A stretch of DNA of 64,000 nucleotides from Arabidopsis thaliana (GCF_000001735.4 NC_003070.9:21313971-21377970); one strand, 5' to 3'. Shown: positions 1 to 12,412, counted from the first letter of the stretch. Notes: generated by a model not told the origin, from the sequence alone. Made by a program: numbers and translations.

Positions 1-2880
1 CAAACGAAAAGGACAGTGATGATTAGCTTATAAATTACATATAATATAACGAGTTATTGAACAATTGACTTGAGAGGACAGCTCATATATTCATAGCATC
101 TCTATTTGACCATTCCAATGCAATGCATGTTAAGCATGGCAACTATTCGTTCGTCTTCAGCAATATAACTTTTTGATATGTAGGGCTTTTTTATAACTTA
201 ATTCTACCTTTTTGTTTGACAAAAAATGCGATGAAAAAATCGTAAATAGTACATATTTCCATGTGATTGTTAAACTTGTATAATAACCGTAATATTACGT
301 GAAATAAGTGAATAACATTTATCAAGTAAACTCGTTAATAAAAAAACATATATGAACAAGTTAAATAACACCATACCATTTAACGACATGCATAAAATCC
401 ACATTATGATTTTATCGTCTACGTTTTATAGAATTTAGTTATGTACAATTATACATATATCGGCCAAAGGGTTGGTCTTTAAATACTTGGAATTCTATGT
501 AAACATGTAAAATTGCACAACTGTTTCACGGGGAGTGTCGCTATACAAATCTGACCCTCGCCTTTTTTTACGACAATGATATCTTGGATTTACACAGATT
601 ATTGAAACGCCCACATAAATCAATAAATACAACAATGTTGAGCTATGTGGACATGAAACTGTCGGGTACACGCTTCACCAACTTAAAACAGAGATTTTGA
701 TACACTCAACATAAAAGTATATGTTGAGTGTATCAAAATCTCTGTTTTATCAAGTTTAGTTCAATATCAAGTGTTGCTCGGTCTAGTAGCAAATAAACTA
801 GGGTCATCCTAGAGCCCTCTAGTTTAAGTTTCATTTGTGAAGCGGTGAATTCACTCACTTTGGTTTATGAAAATCTACGGAGTTTGGTTCCAAACTTTGC
901 GGATATAAAAAAAAAATGGCCAATATAACATCCACTAATATTTTGATATCTTCAATTATTAAAACAGTTTACAGTATCAATTAAGTAGTGTTTTTTTTTC
1001 CTATATACACAACTAGTTAAATTGCAAAGACTTAAATTTAAAAGTAGTTTTGACTAAAGTTCGTATGACATTTTTACTTACATGGTAGCTGCAAAACAAA
1101 CTTGCATAACCAATACAAAAGGAATTGAGATTCGAAATGAAAAGCCAAAATAATTAATTATCATCTCCTAATATTAAAGTACAAATATATATAACATGGA
1201 TAACACCACAAATTACCATCTAGGTTTATGTTAGAAACCATAATTCCACCCTCAGAAAAATAGTTATGAAGTTCATTATAAGAATCCTTTTGAACAGTGA
1301 AAAAAGTAAAGCAAAGTTTTTGCTCCATAAACCAAAAATATTATAATTGCATGCATCATTCGAATCTAATCAAAATCAATACCTCAAAATCCGACCTTCT
1401 TCATATAATGGAAGGCTTACGGCGGATCATTGTCATGCTAATTATGATATGATTGATGAAGAGGATGATGATTTTTTTTGGGAGGAAATAATATTAGTAT
1501 ATAGCATAATATTTTTTTCAATAACGTGTTGTTCGACTTAATTTAATAGTATAAGCAAAAGATACTCGTTAAAAGCTTGTATGTCTGCAATTTCGATTCG
1601 AAAGTCTTTTCAATGAATTATATGATTTTCCAATATAATTCAATCATTTGATGAATTTTTAATCCGAAGTACCTTAAAGGCAGCTTCGTTATTACATGAT
1701 TTCATACAATAGAATCAAGTAGCCCTATTTTTTTATTGTGTTTGATTATGAGATATGTCTTGTCGATCTTTATTTTAACCAACATAATTTTTTTGTTAAC
1801 CGATTAACCAACATAAATTGTCTAGCTACTTCATGCTTCTTGGTGGTTCCTGCATCAAGAGATTCCCTCGTCAAATGCTCAATTATTTAAAATGAAAAAA
1901 AAAAATTATAACGAAGAATAAAGAAAAAATCCATAAACAACTTATAACCAAAAGAAATAAAGTTTGAAACAATTGTATTTCAACCGCCATCTCAAGGTAC
2001 AAGTTCAAGTACAATATATTTCTCACTCTAATTAATTAACATGCCCGGTCAAAAAAAAAATCAAATTTAGAGAAATCTTTTGAATGAAATTTTTTAGAAT
2101 TATAATTTATGAAATAGATCATTGTTTTTATCATCATAAATCTCTTCAAAACTAAATAAACATAAGTTCAAAGTTTAAACATTCCAAACATTAACCATCA
2201 TCACAAGTCTCGTTGAAACTAATAAGCCTCAAACCAGCCATAGGTATCGATAAAAGTTTTTCGAAAATCAACTCTTTAGTCGATTTCTTAGGGCGGTATG
2301 AGTAATCTAAACCCAATCGAAAAGAGAAAAATTTGCATAGTCGACTACAATCAATTAGGTGACATGAAAGGTTGTCAAAACGAGAAGTCCAATCAATATA
2401 CAACGCATTTTTCATTTTCTCATAGGTTTAGTCAAAATGACCCAAACTAGTTACCTTCGAATAGCACCTATAGTTAAAATTTAAACCTAATTGAATAAAG
2501 TATAATGAAATTGAAAACAAGATTAGTTTCTATAGATTCCACACCCACACACGAAAAAAAGAAAAGACACGAGTCTCATGACTTATACATGAGTAGTCTT
2601 TGGTCCCAGCTAAGCACATCATATTGTCTCTTTTCTCTGAAAGTTAAATACAGAAAAAGAAAACATAAAATTCAACAAAAGTCTTCTTATGAAAGTGACT
2701 TTGTTTCCTTTTTCTTTTTTTTCGTCGGTTCCATAGCCTCTCTATTTATGTATTAGTCTCTGCACATCTCTTACTTCATTTTCTCAACCTTTTTCACAAT
2801 CCATTAATCTTTCTCTTTCATCAATACATTACCAAGAAACCAGAGTTTTTCTTCATTGTTCTTTTCCACAGCATTGCAAC
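1..2880. other. intergenic DNA upstream of MYB50
   Basis: I see no convincing coding region. The sequence is AT-rich with stops in all frames, and the short open frames lack codon bias or recognisable motifs. It holds one perfect hairpin (684-749). The last 150 bases before 2881 are pyrimidine-rich with a possible TATA-like string (CTATTTATG near 2743), which fits the MYB50 promoter and 5' UTR. Confidence 0.6.
684..749. repeat. perfect 30-bp inverted repeat with 6-nt loop
   Basis: The left arm 684-713 is the exact reverse complement of the right arm 720-749, with a loop AAAGTA at 714-719. Weaker pairing continues outward with a small bulge. No coding region overlaps it and no target-site duplication is visible. 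It could be a young microRNA or siRNA precursor, or the core of a collapsed MITE. The sequence alone does not decide. Confidence 0.8.
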
Positions 2881-3989
2881 ATGAAGAGACATTCTTGTTG
2901 TTACAAACAAAAGCTGAGAAAAGGTCTTTGGTCTCCTGAAGAAGATGAGAAACTTCTCAATTACATTACCAAACATGGCCATGGTTGCTGGAGTTCTGTC
3001 CCTAAACTCGCAGGTAAAACTCTCTCTTCTCCGAAAAAGGCCTAAAATTGTGTTTTTGTTCCTTAAGTCATTTACAGAACCAGAGTTGTATGATTCTATA
3101 GGTCTCGAGAGATGTGGAAAGAGCTGTAGACTCAGATGGATCAATTACTTAAGACCTGATTTAAAGAGAGGAGCTTTCTCTTCAGAGGAACAGAATCTCA
3201 TTGTCGAGCTTCATGCTGTTCTTGGAAACAGGTAACAATCACAATTACAATTATTCTCTGTTTCTGAAACAGAGTATTTTCTGAAATCCCCTGTTATCTT
3301 GTATCAGATGGTCGCAAATTGCTGCGAGGCTTCCCGGGAGAACCGACAACGAGATAAAGAACTTGTGGAATTCGTGCATTAAGAAGAAGCTGATGAAGAA
3401 AGGCATTGACCCTATTACACATAAACCCCTCTCCGAGGTTGGTAAAGAAACAAACAGAAGCGACAATAACAATTCCACAAGTTTTTCCTCAGAAACTAAT
3501 CAAGACTTGTTTGTCAAGAAAACGTCTGATTTTGCCGAGTATTCTGCGTTTCAGAAAGAAGAATCCAACTCTGTTTCACTCAGAAATTCGCTCTCTTCCA
3601 TGATCCCAACGCAATTCAACATCGACGATGGTTCTGTCTCAAATGCGGGTTTTGATACACAAGTATGCGTGAAACCCTCGATTATTCTTCTTCCTCCTCC
3701 AAACAACACTTCAAGCACTGTCTCTGGACAGGATCATGTAAACGTGTCAGAGCCTAATTGGGAATCAAACAGTGGAACCACAAGCCACCTCAACAATCCC
3801 GGTATGGAAGAAATGAAATGGTCCGAGGAGTACCTAAACGAATCGTTATTCTCTACCCAAGTTTACGTGAAATCAGAGACGGATTTCAACTCCAACATTG
3901 CCTTTCCTTGGAGCCAAAGCCAAGCTTGTGACGTATTCCCCAAGGATCTTCAGAGAATGGCCTTCTCTTTTGGTGGTCAGACCCTTTAG
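2881..3989 (+). CDS. MYB50: R2R3-MYB transcription factor
   Basis: Three exons, 2881-3013, 3102-3231 and 3308-3989, give 314 residues. The intron positions (after about residues 44 and 88) and the 130-nt second exon are typical of plant R2R3-MYBs. The start [20 protein letters not shown] leads into R2 (about residues 14-62) and R3 (about 67-112), with the tryptophans of each helix-turn-helix visible and [16 protein letters not shown] at the repeat junction. R3 keeps [14 protein letters not shown]. The remainder is a Ser/Asn-rich, acidic tail that I infer is a regulatory domain. The product is a nuclear DNA-binding regulator of the MYB61/MYB50/MYB55/MYB86 clade. MYB61 of this clade regulates carbon allocation and stomatal aperture; a similar role here is inference. 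Symbol from memory of AT1G57560. Confidence 0.93.
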
Positions 3990-4726
3990 TTTCTTTTTCT
4001 TATCAGATTTAGACATATTGATACGTGTAATGAATGGATCAAATGTTCTATTTGGCCATACGTTAAAAAAATAAAAAAGCACAATCCTTTCCTGAAAATG
4101 TGTCATATAGAACATTTTGCTCAGATTCATCAATATACGTCTGTAAATTTTTAGTTTGGTATCGAAATAAGTTTCGTGCAATCCTTTTGTTGAAAAGAAT
4201 CATGATGCTGTCGACAAATCAATAGTCATTTACACCAAACAAAAATCAAAAGTCATATATTTTCTGAATATATGAAAGGAGAAAAAAGAATACAAATGCA
4301 GGCATTACTTATTTAAGAAACCTATTTCCTAGAACACAGTGTGGTCCAAAGTCACATCTTTCACCATTATTCAGACTTCAGACCCTATATTCAGTTAAAA
4401 GACAAAAACAAAAGATAGAGAAAACGACTATTTCAAATCACTAAACAAAAAAAATTCGAAAATCTATTAAATTATATAAACATTAAAATTACTGTAAGTA
4501 ATACCCCCGATCCTTTAAATATCTGTGATTTAAAGAAGCCACTAAACAATAAGTGTTACTTTAAGTCAAAAACATATTTCTAATGAAATCTCTACGACTT
4601 TTAATTAAACTCAAACATAGTTCTACGATCTTGCATTTGTTATTACATGCAAATAAATATTTATATTCTCCTTTTTTCTATCTTGAATAACATTCTAATT
4701 GTTTTAAATTTAAAATATTTTTATTA
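3990..4726. other. intergenic spacer after MYB50
   Basis: AT-rich spacer containing the presumed MYB50 3' UTR. No open frame, tRNA or clear repeat was found before the F-box duplication unit begins near 4727. Confidence 0.5.
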
Positions 4727-6640
4727 GAGGTTCCAATTAATTAATTTTCTTACATTTACATTATAAGTACTATATTTAGAAATCCTATTAAAAACCAATC
4801 ACATTATTCCTACTTTTCTGACACTTATTCGTTTTCTTATAATTTAGTCATGAATCTTTTGCCCTTCAATATTCATTTATTTCACAATCTATTGAAATTT
4901 AATTATAGATTGCAATATGCATATAATTTGATTGATAATTAACTAAATTTTCTTTTTATTAATTGCAAATCTTTGCCCAATCTGTTTCCTTAATTACGTC
5001 TATAAATGCATCATTACAAAAACCCACCGAAAATAACATCAAAAGAAGTAAGCAAAAGCAAAAGTCCTAATTTCTCCTGTCATGGACACCTTACCTCATC
5101 ATCTCCTCGACGAGATTCTCTTCAGAATAGACCACAGATCTCTGGCCATGATACAATGCACAAATAGATCTCTTCAATCTCATATACCCAAAACCCCTAA
5201 CTTTGCATCCGAATACTTTTCTCGGGTCAGATCAAGTTTGCTATACATAGCATTCAATGGCTCCCCTTTGCTCTGCTACCACCTTTACGGTGATTCTAGG
5301 TCACCGCGAACAGTAGAAGCCTTGACGGAGTGTCACATTTTAGGCTATTGCTCTGGCCTTCTTCTACTCTTCCTCAATAAAAATCTCTGCGTCGCAAATC
5401 CTCTCACAAAGAAGTTTCGTTTTTTTAATCACTCTAGGTCAAAGTTTTTTCCCTTGGGTTACTACTCTACGACGAGGTCGTCAACAAGTCATCGGGTTCT
5501 CTGTAGATCAGATTGATCGAACAACCAATAGTTTTAAAATCGTCATCATAAACGAGGTGAGAAACAGCAATGAGACAACATATGAGTTTGAGATTAACGT
5601 AGGCTATTCATGGAAACTATCGGAAACGACGTTAACTTGCTGCACAAGTAATCTTGATGACCGTATGAAAAAACCTGTTTATATGAAGGGAGGTCTTCAC
5701 TGGCTAAGAAATGACGGAGCTATCGTAGCTTTCAACCCTGAAACAGAGAAAGCACGACTGATCTCGATCAGATTCCCCAAAGAACTTTGTTCTAAAACGT
5801 TGTTCACAGCCGCAGATAACAATTTAATCTTGATATCGGCGACGGAAGAAGTCTTTTACGTTTATGCAGTAGAGAACATTCTTACTGATCCCAAGTGGGT
5901 CGTCTTGAAGCAAATCCGGAACGGGGTACTGGACGAGAAGATGCTATATAGTTGGTACCCGGAGGCTTACGATGGAAAGTGTTTAATGCTGAGGGAGATA
6001 TTGAAGAAGGACCATTACAAGCAAGTGCTTCATGGGTACGACCTGAGAGCTAATAAGTGGGAAGTCATAGGTTCGATTCCAGGGTGGTACACTTCAGCTC
6101 TAGACTTTTATCAGTTTACACCGTCTTTGTCTTCGGTAATAGGACCTGATGCCAAGGAGGAGGAAGAAATATTGGCTTGTGATCATAAAAAAATCTCCTC
6201 TATAAACTCAATTATTAGAATGCTTGATGGAATCTCATCCTAGAAAAATGGAATAGCAGCTTAGAAAAAGATTGGTTGAAGAAGAAACAAAACTAATGTT
6301 GTTGAAGAAGATGAAGCTTTTCGTCCAAGGTTTTTTTTTGTATTGTTCATGCCAAAAAAAGAGTAGAGACTGTAGAGTAGCAATCCGTACCATTTTTGGA
6401 ACATGTATCTTTTGGTTAATGAAAATGTGTGTTTTATGTTTGTTTTTCTTTTCGCTAACCAAACGCTAAACTGATGTTATTGAACTGGAAAACTAAAATA
6501 TATATCTTACTATGTTTTGCATCACTAATTCCATCGTGAAACTTCTTACTATGTTTTTGCACTTGGTTAATAGTAAAAACATAACTTTGGTAATCAATTC
6601 AATGTTAATATTTTAAGTTTGTAGCATATTCCTCTGACTG
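4727..6640 (+). repeat. F-box duplication unit, copy 1
   Basis: This stretch is homologous to about 10590-12676. Similarity starts in the promoter (CATTATAAGTACT followed by TTTAGAAATCC in both), becomes almost identical from the string TTTGCCCAATCTGTTTCC onward, runs through the F-box coding region, and fades in the 3' flank around the shared CCTCTG(G/A)CTGGATCAGTAT string. The two units flank the jacalin lectin gene. Confidence 0.8.
5082..6243 (+). pseudogene. F-box protein gene, copy 1, one frameshift
   Basis: The N-terminus [20 protein letters not shown] is an F-box, the domain that docks substrate receptors on SKP1 in SCF ubiquitin ligases. It is followed by an F-box-associated C-terminal region with motifs such as [14 protein letters not shown] and the tail tract YDGKCLML. 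The frame opened at 5082 ends near 5516, and the remainder is open in another frame from about 5557 to 6243. Compared with copy 2, this copy has six T instead of five in a run near 5445, and that single extra base explains the shift. Without it the reading frame would be about 387 codons. Otherwise it looks intact, so the break is recent. A short intron that skips the shift cannot be excluded. Annotated in TAIR as an F-box family region, from memory. Confidence 0.75.
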
Positions 6641-6689
6641 GATCAGTATATTCATAATAGAATTATACACATGCAATCTTTGACAAAAG

Positions 6690-6691
<2 letters not shown>

Positions 6692-6726
<35 letters not shown>
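6692..6726. repeat. TA microsatellite
   Basis: An uninterrupted run of about 17 TA units. A second, shorter TA run lies at about 6859-6880, on the other side of the tRNA-like relic. Confidence 0.9.
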
Positions 6727-6730
<4 letters not shown>

Positions 6731-6743
6731 GTATACTTGCATT

Positions 6744-6827
6744 CTGACCATAGCTCTGTTCGTAGAGCGGAACAGTGTAGTAGTTGCTGTAATTCTTAGG
6801 TCGTTGGTTTGATTCCGGTGAGTCGGA
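6744..6827 (+). pseudogene. decayed tRNA-Tyr (GTA) with intron-like insert
   Basis: The sequence follows the plant tRNA-Tyr layout: a D-arm with TAGCTCTGTTCGTAGAGCGG (plant tRNA-Tyr has TAGCTCAGTTGGTAGAGCGG), a retained GTA anticodon within GTGTAG, an extra 11 bases at the usual intron site, then CTTAGGTCGTTGGTTTGATT for the variable and T-arm, ending GTCGGA. The acceptor stem has about two mismatches and the anticodon stem is badly paired, so it is probably not functional. From memory, a large tandem cluster of tRNA-Tyr and tRNA-Ser genes lies just upstream on this chromosome, a plausible source. Confidence 0.65.
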
Positions 6828-7811
6828 ATATATATATTTTTTTCTTCAAAAAAGTAATGTATATATATATATATATATATGTGCATTTGACCATTGACAG
6901 AGAAATAGAGTTGTGACCCACTACTTGTATATAATTTATAGACACGATCACGCCTCCTTTATGGATCACCACGTTCACTTGTTCACCAGAGTAATCTCCA
7001 ATCTTCAAGTCTTCTTCTCTCCTCAGGACCTCAGCAATCAAGGTCATATTTCTTATTTTCTTTATTGTTAATAGCCCTAAAATCTTATGAATTCGGAATT
7101 TCTTGTCCAATCTGTTCATGTTAATGCTACTCGTCCGTTTTCTTGTAGTGATGTAATAATGATCATATTCATATTTTCTTAGTCTTGTACAGTCGTATAC
7201 TAATGTATATCATGATTATCATCACATCATCGATTACTAAGAACTTAGACAAATTCCCAGAGAATTAGTCGATTTACAACAAGTAGTTTGATGGGAAGAT
7301 TATGAACCTTAAGTGAAGGAAACATTGAGAATATAAGAATCGAGTTCCAGTTCCTCTCAATGATTGATAAACCTGATACCCTACAAACCAAACTATATGT
7401 ATTTGGACAATTAATTGTCCTCAGAATCACAAATTGTTTAAACCAGTCCAAGAAAAGCAATGAGGACAATTAACTGTCCAAATACAACCAGGATGGAGCC
7501 AAACTATATGTTTTAAGAAATGGAAGTAAATACATATGTTGATGACATTGATAAAAACTACACAAGGACAAGGTTAAACATATATGCTTCATTCGATTCA
7601 GATATATTCTTTACTCCTTCATCTCTATCTAGTGAAAGCAATTTACTGAGTTGGTGTAAGTTTCCATTTTTTTGGTAACTAATTGTCCAAGTGCTTTCTT
7701 GTAAGATGTGTAGATCTTAAGACAGCATTGGGGAAGCAAAGAAAATATGGAAAGAAATCTCCTTTCAATACTAATGCGACGACGTTTGGCGGAGAGAAAT
7801 AGAGATGCCAT
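6796..7811 (-). CDS. possible small two-exon gene, unrecognised
   Basis: A start at 7811 opens MASLFLSAKRRRISIERRF and runs 44 codons to a GT donor at 7678-7679 (exon 7680-7811). A phase-compatible AG acceptor at 7030-7031 joins a frame beginning VLRREEDLKIGDYSGEQVNV, which has a protein-like composition. The joined frame would be about 121 residues, but its last third reads through the TA repeats and the tRNA relic, which argues for a different 3' structure or decay. I do not recognise a family. TAIR lists a small gene (AT1G57565) between MYB50 and the lectin, which may be this one; that is from memory and unchecked. Confidence 0.3.
7398..7486. repeat. 26-bp inverted repeat, one mismatch, 37-nt loop
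   Basis: Arms 7398-7423 and 7461-7486 pair with one A-C mismatch. The arm core is TTTGGACAATTAATTGTCC. The string CCAAACTATATGT lies just outside both arms as a direct repeat (about 7388 and 7500), which may be a longer target duplication or part of the repeat. It falls inside the intron of the tentative minus-strand gene. A small MITE or hairpin RNA source are both possible. Confidence 0.7.
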
Positions 7812-8146
7812 TGAGGTTAGATCTACAATCCTACTGATTCTACTATATATTTTTTGCTTGTGTGATAATATATACTCTAGATAAGGCGCAAAGAAACTTG
7901 AGTCAATGAAAACGACAACCATCAGCTGATAATGGATGGGAGGAAATTTTGTAGTATTCATCATTTTTTCCTTAGGAAATTTCGTAGTAATTCACAATGT
8001 TTTCGGTTTGACAAAAAAAACAAAATCACAATGTTTTCTTATCGTAGGAAAAATTTCATAGGAAATTTTGTAGTTATTCATTACATAATGTGAGAAATGA
8101 TGAAAATAAATGAATGGAGAATTAATACAATAGATACTCATCCTCC

Positions 8147-10314
8147 ATGTATGAAAATTCAAATCAGTTGGCCGCGGTACAAAAAATGGAAGTGATAGGC
8201 AGTACAGAAGGCTATACATTTGATGATGGATCCGACCATGACGATGTTACCAAGATTTTTGTAGGAGGTGGTCGTCAAGGCATTCATTACATAGAGTTTG
8301 AATATGTAAAAAATGGGCAGCTGGAATCAGGAGTACACTTGGGTGTTCGGTATAGAGGTTTCACAGAGACGGTATATGTCTTTTAACTAGAGTAAATTCT
8401 CTTTATTTGCTTTCATGTGAGTCGTATTGACTCAATTATAATCTTTGCTTTTAATTATTTATGTTTTACAGTTTGAGATTAACCATCTCAACAATGAACA
8501 TCTTGAATCTGTGGAGGGTTACTATGACTACGGGTCGGGTTACATTCAAGGACTTCAATTCAAAACCAATTTTAGGGTTTCCGAACTGATAGGATATGAC
8601 GAGGGTACTAAGTTTTCACTTTCAGTTAAGGGAAAGAGAATCATTGGGTTTCATGGTTATATGAAGGAAAGAAAAATCATCTCTCTTGGAGGATATTTCT
8701 CTTGGATTCATCCTCGTAAAATGGAAGCAAAAGGCAGCAAGGGAGGAAACCAGTGGGATGATGGAACCAATAATGATGGTGTGACAAAGATTCATGTACG
8801 AGGTGGTGTTGAAGGAATTCAATACATCAAGTTTGATTATGTCAGAAAAAGTGGACAACACATTAATGGATCAATCCATGGTCTCTCGGGTAGCGGGTTC
8901 ACACAAACGGTATAAATTGGAATCTCCCACATTTTTCCAATATTTACGGTCTTATTTTCTAATCTTTTTTTTGTTCACCAATTTGTTTTCCCAGTTTGAG
9001 ATTGACCATCTCAACAATGAACATCTGGTATGTGTAGAAGGATACTACGACGATGAATCTGGTGTTATTCAAGCCCTTCAATTCAAAACTAACATCAAGA
9101 CTTCAGAGCTTCTTGGGTATAAAAAGGGTAAGAAATTTTCACTTGTAGACAAGAGGAAAAAAATCGTTGGCTTTCATGGATATGCTGACAAGAATCTCAA
9201 CTCTCTGGGAGCATATTTCACAACGGTTTCTCCTACTAAATCGGAATGCTATGGTAGTTCTAAAGGCATATATTGGGATGATGGTGTGTTTGATTTCATA
9301 AGAACGGTGTACGTTAGTAGTAATGTCATGAACGTAAGGTATATTAAGTTTCATTACTATAACCGCGCAGTTGTAGTGCGTCAACACGGGTGGAATAGTA
9401 TAGTAGAAGAAGACGGAGAAAAAGAGGTTATAGATCCCGCAAACTCAAAATATATTCATGGACTATAAGATATATATATTGATAAGTATCTTATACAAAT
9501 TCCTTACTCCACTGCAGTTCGAGCTTGACTATCCAAATGAATTGATCACATCTGTGGAGGGGACTATGAAAAGCTTTAGTCGTAGCGAAATAAGAATTTC
9601 GTCATTGACATTTAAAACATCAAAAGGGAGAACCTCTCCAACAATTGGAATCGCGTCTGGTACCAAATTTCTGTTAGCAAGCAAAGGATGTGCTGTGGTT
9701 GGGTTCTATGGAAGACATGATGATCGTGATCTTGTTGCTATTGGAGCATATTTTTCTCCATTGCCTCCTCCTACTGCGGAGAAACTACAAGCACAAGGTG
9801 GTAATCAAGGAGATTCATGGGACGATGGTGTTTTCGAAGGTGTTAGAAAGTTGTACGTAGGACAAGGTAAAAATTGTGTCGCATTCCTTAAGGTTGTGTA
9901 CGATAGCAACACTCAGGTTGTTATTGGAGAAGATCATGGAAACAAAACACTATTTGAAGTCAAGGAGGTGATTAACTATTACTTTGGATGTTTTTATTTT
10001 ATTTTTTGGGTTTGAGTTTATTATCTTGACATTTTACATTGATTCATTAATTTTTTTGGCAGTACGAGCTTGAATATCCAAGTGAATACATTACAGCCGT
10101 GGATGGTTGTTACAATAAAGTAAATGGAACTGAAGTCGAAGTTATAACCATGCTCAGGATTCAAACGAACAAACGAACATCTATACCCGTTGGATGTGAA
10201 TCTAACTCTAGCTTTGTACTTAAAAAAGAAGGTTACAAAATTGTTGGATTCCATGGGAAAGCAAGTAACATGATTAATCAGCTTGGAGTCCATGTCGTGC
10301 CCTTGACTGAGTGA
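8147..10314 (+). CDS. JAL16: jacalin-related (mannose-binding) lectin, four domains
   Basis: Five exons, all phase 0: 8147-8371, 8472-8909, 8995-9426, 9518-9967 and 10063-10314, giving 598 residues. Four jacalin beta-prism domains are visible. Each opens with a WDDG or FDDG turn ([34 protein letters not shown]) and continues with an FEI(N/D)HLNNEH or ELEYPSE strand and an IVGFHG-type loop. Each intron splits a domain just before the FEI/FEL strand, the classic layout of this family. There is no signal peptide, so it is probably cytosolic. Domains 2 and 4 look most conserved. The true start may be at 8186 or in an upstream mini-exon, because the first residues are not typical. Symbol and locus (AT1G57570) from memory. 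Confidence 0.88.
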
Positions 10315-11108
10315 TCAACCTTATTATCTCCAATGTTGTCTTAATTCTCCAATCTCACTTGTATTAAGAATCATCCTCAGAACTATTTGAAAAATAAGGA
10401 GTGCAAATGATTACTGACTCTTTATATATAAAATAAGGAGTGCAAATGATTGGGAGGAGGTGCAATGGTCTAACTAGATGTGGAGGAGTAAGGGGATATA
10501 TCCACACTGGAATATAGAGAAATTCACTCAAAGTTTTGTAATTGACCAATCTCCCTATACATACAATACAATTATTTAAAAGATTATTAGGAGTTTCCTT
10601 TAATAAATTTTCTTGCATTTTCATTATAAGTACTTTATTTAGAAATCCAACCGTATTAAAAAAAACAAATCAAATTATTTCTACTTTCCTGACACTTATT
10701 AATTTTATTTTGATTTTGATCATGAATCTTTTTTCCATCATCAATTTAATTTATTTCACAATCTATTAAAATTTAATATTTATAATATATGTATATAATT
10801 TGATTGAATAATTAATAAATTTTAAAATGATTTTTTCTTAGTTATGTTTATGTTGCAAACTTAATCAAAAGAAATAACAAACAAAGGTTAATTAAATTGA
10901 AATTAATAATTGTGTGGCTCACACTTTTTAATAATTGATATGGAGACCTAAAAAGAGAGAAAATAAAATTATAGTATATGGTAATTAGTGGGACATCTTT
11001 TGCCCAATCTGTTTCCTTAATTACGTCTATAAATGCATCATTACAAAAACCCACCGAAAATAACATCAAAAGAAGTAAGCAAAAGCAAAAGTCCTAATTT
11101 CTCCTGTC

Positions 11109-12282
11109 ATGGACACCTTACCTCATCATCTCCTCGACGAGATTCTCTTCAGAATAGACCACAGATCTCTGGCCATGATACAATGCACAAATAGATCTCT
11201 TCAATCTCATATATCCAAAACCCCTAACTTTGCATCCGAATACTTTTCTCGGATCAGATCAAGTTTGCTATACATAGCAACCCATGGCTGCCCTTTGATC
11301 TGCTACCACCTCTACGGTGATTCTAGGTCACCGCGAACAGTAGAAACCTTGACGCAGTGTCACATTTTAGGCTATTGCTCTGGCCTTCTTCTACTCTTCC
11401 TTAATAAAAATCTCTGCGTCGCAAATCCTCTCACAAAGAAGTTTCGTTTTTTGAATCACTCTAGGTCAAAGTTTTTCCCTACGGATTTTACTCTTCGAGG
11501 AGGTCGTCAACAAGTCATCGGGTTCGCCGTTGATCAGACTGATCGAACCACCCCGAGTTTCAAAATCGTCAACATAAAAGAGGTGAGAAATGCCACTGAA
11601 ACAACATATGAGTTTGAGATTTAACGCAGGAGATTCATGGAAATTATTGGAAACGACATTAACTTGCTGTACAAGTAATCTTGATGACCATATGAAAAAA
11701 CCTGTTTATATGAAGGGAGCTGTTCACTGGCTAAGAAATGACGGATCTATCGTAGCTTTCAACCTAAAAACAGAGAAAGCACGACTAATTCCGATTAGAT
11801 TCCCCAAAGAACTTTGTTTAAAAACGTTGTTCACAGCCGTAGATAATAATTTAACCTTGATATCGGCGACGGAAGAAGTCATTTACGTTTATGCCTTCCA
11901 TAACATTCTTAGTGATCCCAAGTGGGTCCTCGTGAAGCAAATTCGGAACGGGGTACTGGACGAGAAGAGGCTATATAGTTGGTACGTGGAGGCTTACGAT
12001 GGAAAGTCTTTAGTGTTGAGGGAGACAATATTGAAGAAGGACTATTATAACAAGCATCTGAAGCAAGTACTTCATGGGTACGACCTGAGAGCTAATAAGT
12101 GGGAAGTCATAGGTTCGATTCCAGAGTGGTCCCCTTCAGGTCTAGACTTTTATCAGTTTACACCGTCGCCTTCTTCGGTGATAGGACTTGATGACAAGGA
12201 GGGGGAAGAGATATTGGCTTGTGATGATAAACGTATCCCTTCTGTAAACGCCATTATGAGACTGATTTATGGAATCTCATGA
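11109..12282 (+). pseudogene. F-box protein gene, copy 2, one frameshift
   Basis: Same architecture as copy 1: an F-box in the first 45 codons and an F-box-associated domain behind it. This copy reads through the region where copy 1 is shifted ([19 protein letters not shown]), but has one extra T near 11623 (GAGATTTAAC against GAGATTAAC), which brings an immediate stop. The rest of the frame is open to 12282. Without the insertion it would encode about 390 residues. Compared with copy 1 it also carries a four-codon insertion near 12046 (NKHL). The damage lies at a different place from copy 1, so the two copies broke independently. Confidence 0.75.
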
Positions 12283-12412
12283 GAAAGAAATGAAAAAGAT
12301 TGGTTGAAGAAGTATAATGGTGTTGAAGAAGATGAAGCTTTCGTCCAAGTTCGTGGAAAACAAAGAAGAGTGGGAGTAGACAAATTCGTATCACATGTGG
12401 AACATTATTCAG

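Noticed and set aside
2505-2756. 83-codon plus-strand frame upstream of MYB50
   Set aside because: Low-complexity Lys/Phe-rich sequence within the presumed promoter and leader; no domain.
6605-6886. 93-codon minus-strand frame with Tyr-Ile repeats
   Set aside because: Translation of TA microsatellites and the tRNA relic.
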